Shown: positions 25,490 through 33,840 of the stretch, in pieces | Numbering within the stretch: position 1 is the first letter of the stretch | How the letters are laid out: each line of letters starts with the position of its first letter | Origin: Saprospiraceae bacterium | GTDB taxonomy: Bacteria; Bacteroidota; Bacteroidia; Chitinophagales; Saprospiraceae | Length of the DNA stretch: 64,000 nt | Reading direction: 5' to 3' | Assembly (NCBI GenBank): GCA_041392805.1 | Contig: JAWKLJ010000001.1 | Location: 3,720,001-3,784,000 of the forward strand | Translations under genes and position numbers: made by a program | The notes under the pieces: model-generated | What the model saw: only the letters and a program-made list of their open reading frames with translations | Database searches by the model: none | What the model was told of the DNA's origin: nothing

Positions 25490-27082
25490 ATGAATAACAG
25501 ACTCTTTTATCTCCTAGTTTGCCTGGGGCTCTCCTGGAGCCTGATGGCACAAGAAACTGTAAACGAAGATATTAACAAAATTATCCGAAAGCATGGGCTC
25601 GATGAAAGTCATGCCATGGAAATTGCCGGCTGGATTACCGATGTATATGGCCCAAGGCTTACGGGTTCTCCAATGCTCGACAAAGCCACTGACTGGGCAC
25701 AAAAAACCCTTAAAGAATGGGGAATGGAAAATGTTCACCTCGAATCATGGGGTCCTTTTGGCCGCGGATGGGAGATGCAACACTTCGAAATGCATGCTAA
25801 ATCGCCTAGTTACTGGCCTATTATTGCCTATCCCAAAGCGTGGTCACCTTCTACAAATGGTGAAGTGACTGGCCAAGTCATTTATTTGCAAGCCAACAGA
25901 GAGGAAGACCTCGAAGCTTACAAAGGCAAATTAAAAGGTAAATTTGTCTTGTTAGATACGATCCGTGATGTATCGGAATGGTTCGATGCTCCCGCCCAAA
26001 GACATGATGCAGAGAGCTTACTTAAATTGGCTAATTCGCCTCAACCCGTACCTCGCCCTCGCAGAAACTTCAATAATTTAGGCGGCTTTTCCTTTAATCA
26101 GATTTTAAGGAAATTTCTATACGATGAAAAACCATTAGCCATTTTGGATAGAAGTTATAAAGGTGACCTCGGAACCGTATTTGTATCCAGAGCTTCTTCG
26201 GTTGAGGGTAGCCCCCAAGATAAGGATGCCTTGGTTGTTCCACAGGCAACCCTATCGGTTGAGCATTACAATCGGATTCTTCGTCTATTCCAAAAAGGTA
26301 TTCCTGTAGAATTGAGCATGGACCTAAAGGCCACCTATACCAATCCGGATGGAATGGAACACAATATTATTGCCGAAATCCCAGGTACTGATCTCAAAGA
26401 TGAGGTGGTAATATTCGGTGCTCACTTTGATTCCTGGCATACAGGTACTGGTGCAACCGATAATGCTGCCGGTTCTACCGTGATGATGGAGGCTGCGCGT
26501 ATTTTGTTGCAGACGATCAAAGAAAGCGGTATCAAACCTCGTCGTACTTTGCGAATTGCGCTTTGGACAGGAGAAGAGCAAGGTCTGCTTGGCTCCCGTG
26601 GGTATGTGAAAGATCATTATGCCGAATTTCCGCCTAACAGTTTTACACCACAAAGCCTTAAAGCAGAACAAGCCAATGTTTCGGCTTATTACAACCTCGA
26701 TAACGGCACAGGTAAAATCCGCGGCGTTTATCTCCAAGGGAATGGCGAAGTAGCGCCAATTTTCAGAACTTGGCTGGATGCTTTTAGCGACCTTGAAGCG
26801 ACCACCCTTACCTTGTCTAATACTGGCGGCACCGATCACCAATCATTTGATGCTGTTGGTATACCTGGTTTTCAGTTTATCCAAGATGGAATAGCCTATT
26901 CTAACCGTACGCATCATTCCAATATGGATAATTTTGATCATTTGATCGGCGAAGACCTTGCCCAAGCCGCTACGATCATTGCTTCTTTTGTTTTCCATAC
27001 GGCTCAAAGGGATGAAAAACTTCCTCGCAAGTCCTTAAAAATAGCAGAAGACAAACCTCAAAATGCTGGGGAAAGAAGATAA
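25490..27082 (+). CDS. Secreted M28 zinc peptidase with PA-type insert
   Basis: 530 residues. The signal peptide ends WSLMAQ (20). Residues about 30-110 are the family's N-terminal region (ITDVYGPRLTGSPMLDKA, LKEWGMENVHLESWGPFGRGWE). A PA-like insert is at about 110-280. The catalytic domain at about 295-510 has the co-catalytic zinc motifs IFGAHFDSWHTGTGATDNAAGS (His and Asp), LWTGEEQGLLGSRGYV (Glu-Glu), YYNLDNGTGKIRG (Asp), and GGTDHQSFDAVGIPGFQFIQD with a late THHSNMDN histidine. It is a carboxypeptidase-Q/aminopeptidase-type enzyme, probably periplasmic or secreted, for peptide nutrition. No T9SS tail was found. An intrinsic terminator follows. Confidence 0.92.
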   Translation: MNNRLFYLLVCLGLSWSLMAQETVNEDINKIIRKHGLDESHAMEIAGWITDVYGPRLTGSPMLDKATDWAQKTLKEWGMENVHLESWGPFGRGWEMQHFEMHAKSPSYWPIIAYPKAWSPSTNGEVTGQVIYLQANREEDLEAYKGKLKGKFVLLDTIRDVSEWFDAPAQRHDAESLLKLANSPQPVPRPRRNFNNLGGFSFNQILRKFLYDEKPLAILDRSYKGDLGTVFVSRASSVEGSPQDKDALVVPQATLSVEHYNRILRLFQKGIPVELSMDLKATYTNPDGMEHNIIAEIPGTDLKDEVVIFGAHFDSWHTGTGATDNAAGSTVMMEAARILLQTIKESGIKPRRTLRIALWTGEEQGLLGSRGYVKDHYAEFPPNSFTPQSLKAEQANVSAYYNLDNGTGKIRGVYLQGNGEVAPIFRTWLDAFSDLEATTLTLSNTGGTDHQSFDAVGIPGFQFIQDGIAYSNRTHHSNMDNFDHLIGEDLAQAATIIASFVFHTAQRDEKLPRKSLKIAEDKPQNAGERR

Positions 27083-27125
27083 ATGGTTCGCCTTTTAAAG
27101 TAATAATTAAATCATCTATTGGTAT

Positions 27126-27161
27126 AAAAGGGTGTCGAAAAATTGGTTTCGGCACCCTTTT
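27126..27161 (+). terminator. Intrinsic terminator of the M28/PA peptidase
   Basis: AAAAGGGTGTCGAAA pairs with TTTCGGCACCCTTTT (one G-T pair) around a six-base loop, and a weak T-rich tail follows. It lies about 45 bp after the stop codon. Confidence 0.85.
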
Positions 27162-27184
27162 ATTATAATTCTCATTTTTCTTGC

Positions 27185-27215
27185 TTGCATCTATTTGAAA
27201 AATAGTTTTACTTTG
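27185..27215 (+). promoter_or_regulatory. Promoter of the membrane protein-regulator operon
   Basis: TTG at 27185-27187, then 20 bp, then TTACTTTG at 27208-27215 (one mismatch to TAnnTTTG). The -7 box is overlapped by the operator at 27209-27227, so binding there would block transcription. Confidence 0.5.
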
Positions 27216-27227
27216 TGTTTCAAAGTA
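27209..27227. promoter_or_regulatory. Operator O1 (TACTTTG-N5-CAAAGTA)
   Basis: The perfect 7-bp dyad TACTTTGTGTTTCAAAGTA lies over the -7 box of the 27243 gene. A second copy of its core, ACTTTG-N5-CAAAGT, lies at 28230-28246 on the promoter of the next operon. Both are followed by ACTTT, giving an AAAGTACTTT palindrome at each site. The winged-helix regulator encoded between them is the natural candidate binder. Confidence 0.7.
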
Positions 27228-27242
27228 CTTTAATTTTTGAAA

Positions 27243-27914
27243 ATGACAAAGTCACACAACAACCACCTGGAAACCCTCAGCGAAATTCGCTCCTTAATGG
27301 AAAGGTCTTCGCGATTTATTTCCTTGAGTGGGCTTTCTGGCGTTGCGGCCGGTTTGTTTGCCTTGGTAGGTGCCGGGCTAGTCTATGTCTATTTGGGTAT
27401 AATCCCATTCGAAAATAAGCGGATGTACTATATAGCAGCCAAAACCGCTGATAAGTGGGGCTTGGATTACATTACCTTTTTTCTATTGACAGGGTCTTTT
27501 GTTTTACTTGGCGCGTTGGCTTCTGGTGTCTATTTCACCACGCGCAAAGCTAAACTTAAAGGACAACCCATCTGGGATGCCTTGACTAAACGCCTACTCA
27601 TTAGCCTAACCATCCCCCTGGTCTCTGGCGGCTTTTTTTGCTTAGCGATGTTTTTCCAGGGGTTAGTTGGAATTATCGCGCCGGCCACGCTTATTTTTTA
27701 CGGTTTGTCGCTTGTAAATGCCAGTAAATTTACTTTACATGATATTTATTACCTCGGCATATGCGAAATAACGCTTGGCATCATTGCTGTCTTTAATATT
27801 GGATTTGGCCTTGAGTTTTGGGCTATTGGGTTTGGTTTTTTGCATATTTTATATGGCACGATCATGTACCTGAAGTATGAAAGAACAGACGAGATCAAAA
27901 CGACATCGTTTTAA
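27243..27914 (+). CDS. Integral membrane protein of unknown function
   Basis: 223 residues from the ATG at 27243 (a TTG 6 bp earlier is possible). The N-terminus MTKSHNNHLETLSEIRSLMERSSRFISLSG is amphipathic and soluble. Five or six TM helices follow (about 28-52, 78-100, 118-138, 142-160, 168-186 and 190-210). I do not recognise a characterised family. Similar proteins occur in Bacteroidota directly ahead of a winged-helix regulator, as here, where the stop overlaps the next start (TAATG). The pairing suggests that the membrane protein supplies or modulates the signal for the regulator; that is inference. Confidence 0.75.
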   Translation: MTKSHNNHLETLSEIRSLMERSSRFISLSGLSGVAAGLFALVGAGLVYVYLGIIPFENKRMYYIAAKTADKWGLDYITFFLLTGSFVLLGALASGVYFTTRKAKLKGQPIWDALTKRLLISLTIPLVSGGFFCLAMFFQGLVGIIAPATLIFYGLSLVNASKFTLHDIYYLGICEITLGIIAVFNIGFGLEFWAIGFGFLHILYGTIMYLKYERTDEIKTTSF

Positions 27915-28213
27915 TGAAAAATATTATCACCAATCTAAACAAAACTTTTGACCATCGCATCCGCTTGGGGATCATGTCAATACTATTGGTTAGTGATTGG
28001 GTAGATTTTAATACCTTGAAACAAATACTTGAGGTAACTGACGGTAATTTGGCCTCCCATTTGAAGGCCCTTGAAGCAGAAGAATATATAACCATAAGAA
28101 AGCAGTTTATTGGACGTCGGCCTAATACTTCTTATCAGGTTACACCCCGTGGCAAACAATCCTTTAATGACCATCTAAATGCATTAGAGGAATTGCTAAA
28201 TATGCGAACATAA
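27914..28213 (+). CDS. Winged-helix transcriptional regulator (HTH_34 / MarR-ArsR-like)
   Basis: 99 residues, DNA-binding domain only. It matches the PF13601-type winged helix: FDHRIRLGIMSILL opening helix, DFNTLKQILEVTDGNLASHLKALEAEEYITIRK for the helix-turn-helix and recognition helix, and GRRPNTSYQVTPRGKQSFNDHLNALEELL for the wing and dimer helix. There is no ligand domain and no cysteine cluster, so it senses through a partner or by level. Its start overlaps the stop of the membrane protein gene by one base. The paired operators O1 and O2 on the two flanking promoters suggest that it represses both its own operon and the one that follows. Confidence 0.9.
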   Translation: MKNIITNLNKTFDHRIRLGIMSILLVSDWVDFNTLKQILEVTDGNLASHLKALEAEEYITIRKQFIGRRPNTSYQVTPRGKQSFNDHLNALEELLNMRT

Positions 28214-28227
28214 ATTTTTTTACCTGT

Positions 28228-28235
28228 TAACTTTG
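28228..28235 (+). promoter_or_regulatory. -7 box of the Coq4-like operon
   Basis: TAACTTTG at 28228-28235 matches TAnnTTTG exactly. It is overlapped by operator O2. The expected leader to the ATG at 28254 is about 12 bases. No clear TTG -33 element is visible, which suggests a weak or regulated promoter. Confidence 0.55.
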
Positions 28236-28246
28236 AAAAACAAAGT
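28230..28246. promoter_or_regulatory. Operator O2 (ACTTTG-N5-CAAAGT)
   Basis: ACTTTGAAAAACAAAGT is a perfect 6-bp dyad with a 5-base spacer, the same architecture as O1 at 27209-27227. It covers the -7 box of the operon that begins at 28254 and lies 16 bp after the regulator stop. Confidence 0.7.
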
Positions 28247-28253
28247 ACTTTTA

Positions 28254-28796
28254 ATGAAAGCAACTTATATAACGCGCACTTCCACAGCTACTGGCTGGCC
28301 ATTGTTTAGACTTAGAGAAGGGTTGATGGTCTATTTGGTTGAACGGACCTATCCCTTGTACATCAAATGGTTTAAACGTGGTCGGCCAGCTTGGCAAAAA
28401 ACATTGACGGATTTATGGTCATATCCGGAAAATAGCCTGGGCAAAGCCTTGGGTGTATTCCTGCATTCTAACCAATTAGCGCTTATTCCTCAATTAGAAA
28501 ATCATGATGTATTTCATGTTTTGCTCGATTATGAGACTCATGTTATAGGAGAAGCACAAATGCAATTTTGTTTGATAGGCAACGGCAAGCGCAGTTTGTA
28601 TGCCATTGGTACGGCAAGTGTGGCAGCCCTTTTTTTTCCAGAATATTGGGGAGCCTTCCGCCAAGCCTTTCGAAGGGGAAAAAGACTACGAAAATTATAC
28701 AAATGGTACTTCGAATACCTGTTGGATGAGCCCTTAATAGAACTGAAATCTTTTATTGACAAACAACCAACTGCTTATTATAAGCACTTTTTTTAA
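28254..28796 (+). CDS. Coq4-like protein
   Basis: 180 residues from the ATG at 28254. The Coq4 signature HDxxHx11E is exact: His84, Asp85, His88 and Glu100 in NHDVFHVLLDYETHVIGEAQ, the metal-binding motif of the family (PF05019). The N-terminal part is helical with LREGLMVYLVE. The C-terminus is basic, with RRGKRLRKLYKWYFEYLLDE. Eukaryotic Coq4 supports ubiquinone synthesis, and recent work assigns it ring decarboxylation/hydroxylation, but this organism appears to make menaquinone (mqnC is at 62.5 kb), so a different role is likely. It is the first gene of the O2-controlled operon with DUF1361 and DUF4153 proteins. Confidence 0.85.
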   Translation: MKATYITRTSTATGWPLFRLREGLMVYLVERTYPLYIKWFKRGRPAWQKTLTDLWSYPENSLGKALGVFLHSNQLALIPQLENHDVFHVLLDYETHVIGEAQMQFCLIGNGKRSLYAIGTASVAALFFPEYWGAFRQAFRRGKRLRKLYKWYFEYLLDEPLIELKSFIDKQPTAYYKHFF

Positions 28797-28815
28797 CCCT
28801 TCATGGATTACAATT

Positions 28816-29514
28816 ATGAGCCTTTCTCGAAAACAAATTTTACAGCTTTCGCTATTAATGCTGTTTGACCTCAGTTTAATCCTCTTCCGGAATTTTTTTG
28901 CTGGCGGATCATTAGAACAACTAGCGAGCCTGGAGAATATCATTACTTTTAGAAGCCAGACCTTTTTGTTTTTGATCTGGAATTTATTCCTGGCAGCAAT
29001 CCCACTAAGTGTTGCCTTAGTACTCCATTGGTATAAACACCACCCGCGTTTCAATTGGATTTTTTGGCCGGGCATAGTACTATGGTTGATCTTTTTCCCC
29101 AATGCGCCCTATATCATTACGGATTTAATACACATTCGGCCCCGCCCTTACATTCCCTTGTGGTATGACACCTTTACTTTTTTTGTGTTTGCCTGGAGCG
29201 GCCTCTATTTGGGTTTGCTTTCTATAAAAGTAATCGGCGAACTATTGGTCAGCAAATTAGGGAATATTGCCAGTCAGGCCTTTATTTTTTTAGCCATTAT
29301 GCTAAGTGGTTTTGGGATAGCAGTAGGACGTTTTTTACGATGGAATAGCTGGGACATCGTCGCAAAACCGAGTATTCTTTTTCAAGATACCTTATCATTA
29401 ATCACCAACCCTGGAGCATACAAAAGTATTTGGGGAATGGCTGTTCTTTTTAGCCTATTCCTGGGTATTTCGTACCTCCTCTCAAATAATCCAATGTCAT
29501 GCGAAAAAAGATAG
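28816..29514 (+). CDS. DUF1361 integral membrane protein
   Basis: 232 residues from the ATG at 28816; the frame is open upstream to a TTG inside the Coq4-like gene, which I reject. There are about six TM helices, with the family motif FFPNAPYIITDLIHI at about 93-107 and FGIAVGRFLRWNSWDI at about 172-187. DUF1361 has no known activity. It lies 19 bp after the Coq4-like gene and overlaps the DUF4153 gene by 16 bp, so the three form one operon. The conserved Arg-Trp-Asn-Ser-Trp-Asp segment may be functional. Confidence 0.88.
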   Translation: MSLSRKQILQLSLLMLFDLSLILFRNFFAGGSLEQLASLENIITFRSQTFLFLIWNLFLAAIPLSVALVLHWYKHHPRFNWIFWPGIVLWLIFFPNAPYIITDLIHIRPRPYIPLWYDTFTFFVFAWSGLYLGLLSIKVIGELLVSKLGNIASQAFIFLAIMLSGFGIAVGRFLRWNSWDIVAKPSILFQDTLSLITNPGAYKSIWGMAVLFSLFLGISYLLSNNPMSCEKR

Positions 29515-30974
29515 TAATTTATTTAATATTAATTGGTGGCGGTATATTATTTGTCAATTTATTCTACCAGGAAAGTATGGGCTTAAATACCGTCATTTTC
29601 AGTGTTCCGCTATTGGTTATTACACTGTTAAAAAATGCCCGCGAGGCTCCATATTCTTTAGAAATTAGTGGGCTGGCCACTGCGACCTTTCTCGCTGCTT
29701 TGGCAGTAGTTGGAAATGACTCTTTTTTGGCTAAAACCATGTATTGGTTCGCTTTACTTTTATTCTTAGGTTTTATCCAACACCAATATGTTCGTTTTAT
29801 CCCGCTCGCATTTTCAGCGGCATTGAGTAACATGGTATTATTGCCTTGGACCATTTTCCAATCATGGATTAGTCCCCAAAAACTAAATATCAATTTCAAT
29901 AATGTCTTAAAACAATTCCTTCAGTTAGTTTTGCCTACAGGCTTATTTCTACTATTCTTAGGCATCTATTATCTAGCTAATACTAAGTTTAGTGGTATGG
30001 TGGATCAAGTCATCTTTCAATTAGATAGGATCACACACTTAGACATTAATCCTTCAAAGGTTGCCTTGTTTTTGGTTGGTTTTTTATTGCTGGGAGCGGG
30101 TACCCTCACTGCCCCATTAAAGTCTTTTTTCTCCACTATTCAAAGCAAATTTGGGCTTAATCTATATAGAAAAAGAGGCCAGAAAAGACAAGGCATTTTT
30201 GCAGTAATTTTTCCTACCCTTATACTCAAAAACAGGTTTAAAGCTAGTATTATCACCCTGACGATGCTCAATGCCCTGCTTTTTATCGTCAACCTAACCG
30301 ATTTGCGATACGTATGGTTTAGTCGTAGAGCGCTGAGTGCAAATGAATTGAGTGAATACGTACATGAAGGTACTAGTCTTTTGATCTTAGCGGTATTGTT
30401 GGCTGCTTTGGTGCTGATGCTCATCTTCAGAAAGAACCTCAATTTCTTTCCTAATAATGAGGGTTTAAAAAAACTAGCTTATGCCTGGATCGGACAAAAT
30501 CTATTCATGGTTTTTTCGGTAGCGAATCGCAACTTTCAATATTTGGCAAATTATGGCCTGACCCATAAAAGAATAGGGGTTTTTATTTTCCTTTTAATCG
30601 TAGTGGTGGGATTGGTCACTCTTCATATTAAAATCAGAGACCAAAAGAGCACTTATTTTCTTTGGCACCGAAACAGTTGGTCTGTATTTTTGATTCTCCT
30701 GGTCGCGAGCTTTGTCAATTGGAACCTTTTAATCACACGTGTCAACATCCATGCTAGCTTTATCAAGCACCTGGATGTGAATTATCTCTTTTTTGACCTA
30801 CCAGCGCAGAATGCTTTTTTATTAGAAAAAAATAAAACTTTTCTTTTTTCTCAGTCCCTCGATAGACTTGAGTCTTTACAAAAAGGGTTAGAAAGAAAAG
30901 TTAAGCAGGCAAAAAAAACAAAAAATATAAGATCGTGGAATTGGCCATATTACTTGAACAAAAAAGCACTTTGA
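29499..30974 (+). CDS. DUF4153-family integral membrane protein
   Basis: 491 residues with about twelve TM helices and a soluble basic loop at about 220-240 (YRKRGQKRQG). Family-like blocks: TLRYVW-type segment LTDLRYVWFSRRALSANELSEYVHEGTSLLILAVLL, then FRKNLNFF, LAYAWIGQNLFMVFSVANRN and YLANYGLTHKRIGVFIFLLIV. These match the DUF4153/DUF4173 family seen next to small winged-helix regulators in Bacteroidota. The reaction is unknown. The last 60 residues are hydrophilic and basic (KGLERKVKQAKKTKN). It is the last gene of the O2 operon. Confidence 0.85.
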   Translation: MRKKIVIYLILIGGGILFVNLFYQESMGLNTVIFSVPLLVITLLKNAREAPYSLEISGLATATFLAALAVVGNDSFLAKTMYWFALLLFLGFIQHQYVRFIPLAFSAALSNMVLLPWTIFQSWISPQKLNINFNNVLKQFLQLVLPTGLFLLFLGIYYLANTKFSGMVDQVIFQLDRITHLDINPSKVALFLVGFLLLGAGTLTAPLKSFFSTIQSKFGLNLYRKRGQKRQGIFAVIFPTLILKNRFKASIITLTMLNALLFIVNLTDLRYVWFSRRALSANELSEYVHEGTSLLILAVLLAALVLMLIFRKNLNFFPNNEGLKKLAYAWIGQNLFMVFSVANRNFQYLANYGLTHKRIGVFIFLLIVVVGLVTLHIKIRDQKSTYFLWHRNSWSVFLILLVASFVNWNLLITRVNIHASFIKHLDVNYLFFDLPAQNAFLLEKNKTFLFSQSLDRLESLQKGLERKVKQAKKTKNIRSWNWPYYLNKKAL

Positions 30975-30996
30975 CCGCTTTTATGTAGCATAAAAA

Positions 30997-32592
30997 TTAT
31001 CGTTGTATCAATACTACTAGGGTAAGCGATTCTTTTTTGGTATCCAATTGCAAAAAATAAACCCCAGCCGGAAAGCGGCTTACATCTATGTCTTCTAAGG
31101 CGTTTGCCTGGAAGACTATTTTTCCGGCATAGTCTTTCAAACGAATTTGCTGGATAGGCATGGAGGTCTCTATAAAAAGGGTATCACCAACAGGATTTGG
31201 AAAAAGCTTTAACATAAGGGGATCCCTATCCGTATTCAGTGCTGTAGGCATAATAGATAAGTTGGCTAGAAAACCATCAAACCCTCCATTGTCCACAAGG
31301 CTTTGGGATCCAATGGCCATACTACCTTCAAAGGTGCCTGCGACCCAGATAGTTGTCCCCTTAACCAACACCTTGTTGATAAAAACGGGGCCACTCGCTT
31401 GGATACTTCTGCTCCAAAGCGATTGTCCCTGTTGGTCAAAGGCACCAACGAACCCAGCTTCCATTGTGCTTGCTACGGGTAAATTACCCGACAGATTAAC
31501 ATTGCCATTATAAAAACCGGCCAATATGACTGTTTGCTCCAGGAAGTCCAAACTGCTTGCCAGGCAAGGAGAAACGCCGCCCCAGGTTTTGGCTGCAATT
31601 GGCCTCCCGTCTGCACTATAACACAACAGAAACAGGTCAGTTGTTCCATTGGTACTTTGAACTGAAAAGCCCTCTTCTAAGGTTAAGACCCCAATGAGGT
31701 AGCCGGTCAACCATATATCACCATTGTCGGCAATTTTCATATCTAGCGGTTCTTCGTCGAAAACACCACCAGCCCGTCTAGCCCATAAGGGTGTGCCATA
31801 TTCATCAAGACCTAGTACAAAGATATCGCGATCAAATGTATTTGCAGCTAATGAAAAGTTTTCAAAATACGTCGTATCATTGTAGTACCCCGTCACAACC
31901 AAACCACCATCTGGCAAAACTCCAACCCCAACCCCTCTGGTATCTTTTCGTCCGCCAAATTGTCTACCCCATTGGGGCTCGCCTTGGGCATTTAATTTTG
32001 CAATAAAAACATCCGTCTCCCCGTGTGCCACCAAACTTGTATCTCCCAAAAACAAGGTCTCTTTAAAATAACCGGTTAAGAAAATATTCCCTGAATCATC
32101 TGTACTAACATCTTTTACCTCTTTCAGGTTATTACCATCAAAACTGGTAGCCCAAAGAACCACTCCTTCCGGATTTAGTTTCAACACAAAAATTGATTTA
32201 GATCCTATTTTGCTTTCCAAGCGCACCTCCCCAAATTCGATGGCAACCCCAAATAATCCGGTACAAATCAAATTTCCATCCTTATCTACTATCACTTGGG
32301 CCCAGGCATCATCAATAATGCCACCAGCTGTAAATACCCATTTCCATTGGTTTAGGCTGTCTTTACATGCCAAAAATAAATCGTCTTGCCCAACAGTTGG
32401 CAGCTCGACCCCGTTCCAATTGAAGGGGGCATCGTAAATACCACCTATGACAACCTCATTGGCTATGCCATCGGCCATGACCGTAATAGACTCTTTGCCT
32501 ATTCCCCCGACTCGAATAACATTATCCCATGACTGAGATTGTAAACCTATACTTAAAAAACAAAGTAAAGCACTAATTTTGTGAATCCGCAT
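30997..32592 (-). CDS. SBBP-repeat protein with T9SS type A sorting domain
   Basis: 531 residues. The signal peptide ends near LQSQS (21). From about 22 to 445 there are about eight propeller-like repeats (for example GNIFLTGYFKETLFLGDTSLVAHGETDVFIAKLNAQGEPQWGRQFGG), the SBBP pattern found in bacterial beta-propellers. The last 80 residues (LKLFPNPVGDTLFIET to LVVLIQR, with the GVYFLQLD motif) are a type IX C-terminal sorting domain, so the protein is carried across the outer membrane and attached or released. The cargo function is unknown. The gene is convergent with the DUF4153 operon and divergent from the TPR lipoprotein gene, with about 57 bp between start codons. Confidence 0.9.
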   Translation of the reverse strand: MRIHKISALLCFLSIGLQSQSWDNVIRVGGIGKESITVMADGIANEVVIGGIYDAPFNWNGVELPTVGQDDLFLACKDSLNQWKWVFTAGGIIDDAWAQVIVDKDGNLICTGLFGVAIEFGEVRLESKIGSKSIFVLKLNPEGVVLWATSFDGNNLKEVKDVSTDDSGNIFLTGYFKETLFLGDTSLVAHGETDVFIAKLNAQGEPQWGRQFGGRKDTRGVGVGVLPDGGLVVTGYYNDTTYFENFSLAANTFDRDIFVLGLDEYGTPLWARRAGGVFDEEPLDMKIADNGDIWLTGYLIGVLTLEEGFSVQSTNGTTDLFLLCYSADGRPIAAKTWGGVSPCLASSLDFLEQTVILAGFYNGNVNLSGNLPVASTMEAGFVGAFDQQGQSLWSRSIQASGPVFINKVLVKGTTIWVAGTFEGSMAIGSQSLVDNGGFDGFLANLSIMPTALNTDRDPLMLKLFPNPVGDTLFIETSMPIQQIRLKDYAGKIVFQANALEDIDVSRFPAGVYFLQLDTKKESLTLVVLIQR

Positions 32593-32649
32593 ACAATCTA
32601 TATTGATGGTATTTTGTTCTATCTAGTGTATTAAAGATAACTGATTAAT

Positions 32650-33678
32650 ATGTCTGCTAAAATAATAACCATTTTGACTGCCTGCTTGTTCTTGATTGGT
32701 TTTACGCGCTGTAAAAACGATAAAGCCAATGAAGGGAATATTTCCTCTTCAACGCTGTATGCTACCGGTATCCCTGATATCGATGCCCTCACTTCCCAGC
32801 TAAAACAAGAACCAAATAACTCGGCATTGTATGCGGAACGAGCACGTTTGTTTTATGAGCATGAAGGTTATGATGAAGCCATCCAAGACCTTGCAACTGC
32901 TATGCAAATCGATTCGCTTAATCCCGATTATCACCACTTATTGGCTGATGTATACCTCGATTATTTCAAATCCAATTTGGCCTTAAAAACCATGGAACGT
33001 GTAGCTAAGCTCTACCCCGAAAGGATTCCTACCTTGCTGAAGCTGTGTGAATTTCAGCTGACTTTAAAACAACATCAGGCTTCTATGCGTACCATTGATC
33101 AAATACTAAAACTGACGCCCCAAAACCCAGATGCCTATTTTATGTTTGGTATGAATTTCAAAGAAATAGGTGATACCAACCGAGCTATTAATAGTTTTCA
33201 AACTGCTGTCGAAATTAACCCCGACTATATAGATGCATGGATTAATCTGGGGCAATTGCATGCTGCGATAGGTGGAGCACTGGCAGCAAAATGCTTTGAC
33301 AATGCCATCGAGATTGACCCCAGTAACATCACCTCTCTACATGCCAAAGCTGACTTCCTTTCTGACAAGGGTGACTTTAATGGTGCTATTGCCTTATATA
33401 GAAGAATCAATCTTGTTGATACCCAATACGATGAGGCTTATTTCAACGCTGGCCTACTGTATATGGAAATGGACTCCGTGGCTAAGGCATACCAACAATT
33501 TGATATAGCCATCCAAACCAATCCTATTTATATTAAGGCTTATTTTTTTCGTGGATATGCAGCCGAACTTCTAGGCAAACGCCAACAAGCAAAAGCAGAT
33601 TACCAACATGCCGTTAACCTGGCACCTGAGTATGAGTTGGCACAAGAGGGTTTAACAAGGGTGTCAGCTGGTGGTTGA
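32650..33678 (+). CDS. TPR-repeat lipoprotein
   Basis: 342 residues. Lipobox LIGFTRC (Cys21). From about residue 45 to 335 there are seven to eight tetratricopeptide repeats (for example NPDAYFMFGMNFKEIGDTNRAINSFQTAVEINPDYIDAWINLGQL, AYFFRGYAAELLGKRQQAKADYQHAVNLAPEY). It probably acts as a scaffold anchored to the outer membrane facing the periplasm. The partner is unknown. TPR lipoproteins of this length accompany gliding, T9SS or envelope assembly machineries, but no such genes are adjacent. A short CCACATC-AA-GATGTGG hairpin lies downstream at 33790-33805, before the NarL gene. Confidence 0.88.
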   Translation: MSAKIITILTACLFLIGFTRCKNDKANEGNISSSTLYATGIPDIDALTSQLKQEPNNSALYAERARLFYEHEGYDEAIQDLATAMQIDSLNPDYHHLLADVYLDYFKSNLALKTMERVAKLYPERIPTLLKLCEFQLTLKQHQASMRTIDQILKLTPQNPDAYFMFGMNFKEIGDTNRAINSFQTAVEINPDYIDAWINLGQLHAAIGGALAAKCFDNAIEIDPSNITSLHAKADFLSDKGDFNGAIALYRRINLVDTQYDEAYFNAGLLYMEMDSVAKAYQQFDIAIQTNPIYIKAYFFRGYAAELLGKRQQAKADYQHAVNLAPEYELAQEGLTRVSAGG

Positions 33679-33840
33679 TATATTATTGCGCTATCCTTAT
33701 ATATCTATCTTTCTAATTCGCATGAGATTTTTTTCATAGGATGCACGGAAAAGGCGAGCGATTCGATCCTGGAAAATAAAAACTTTAAACCACATCAAGA
33801 TGTGGATTTACTGCATTCAACAATTTTGTATTTTTAACTT

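Noticed and set aside
26324..26842. 172-codon minus-strand ORF inside the M28/PA peptidase gene
   Set aside because: Shadow of a well-supported gene with intact zinc motifs; no family features in the antisense product.
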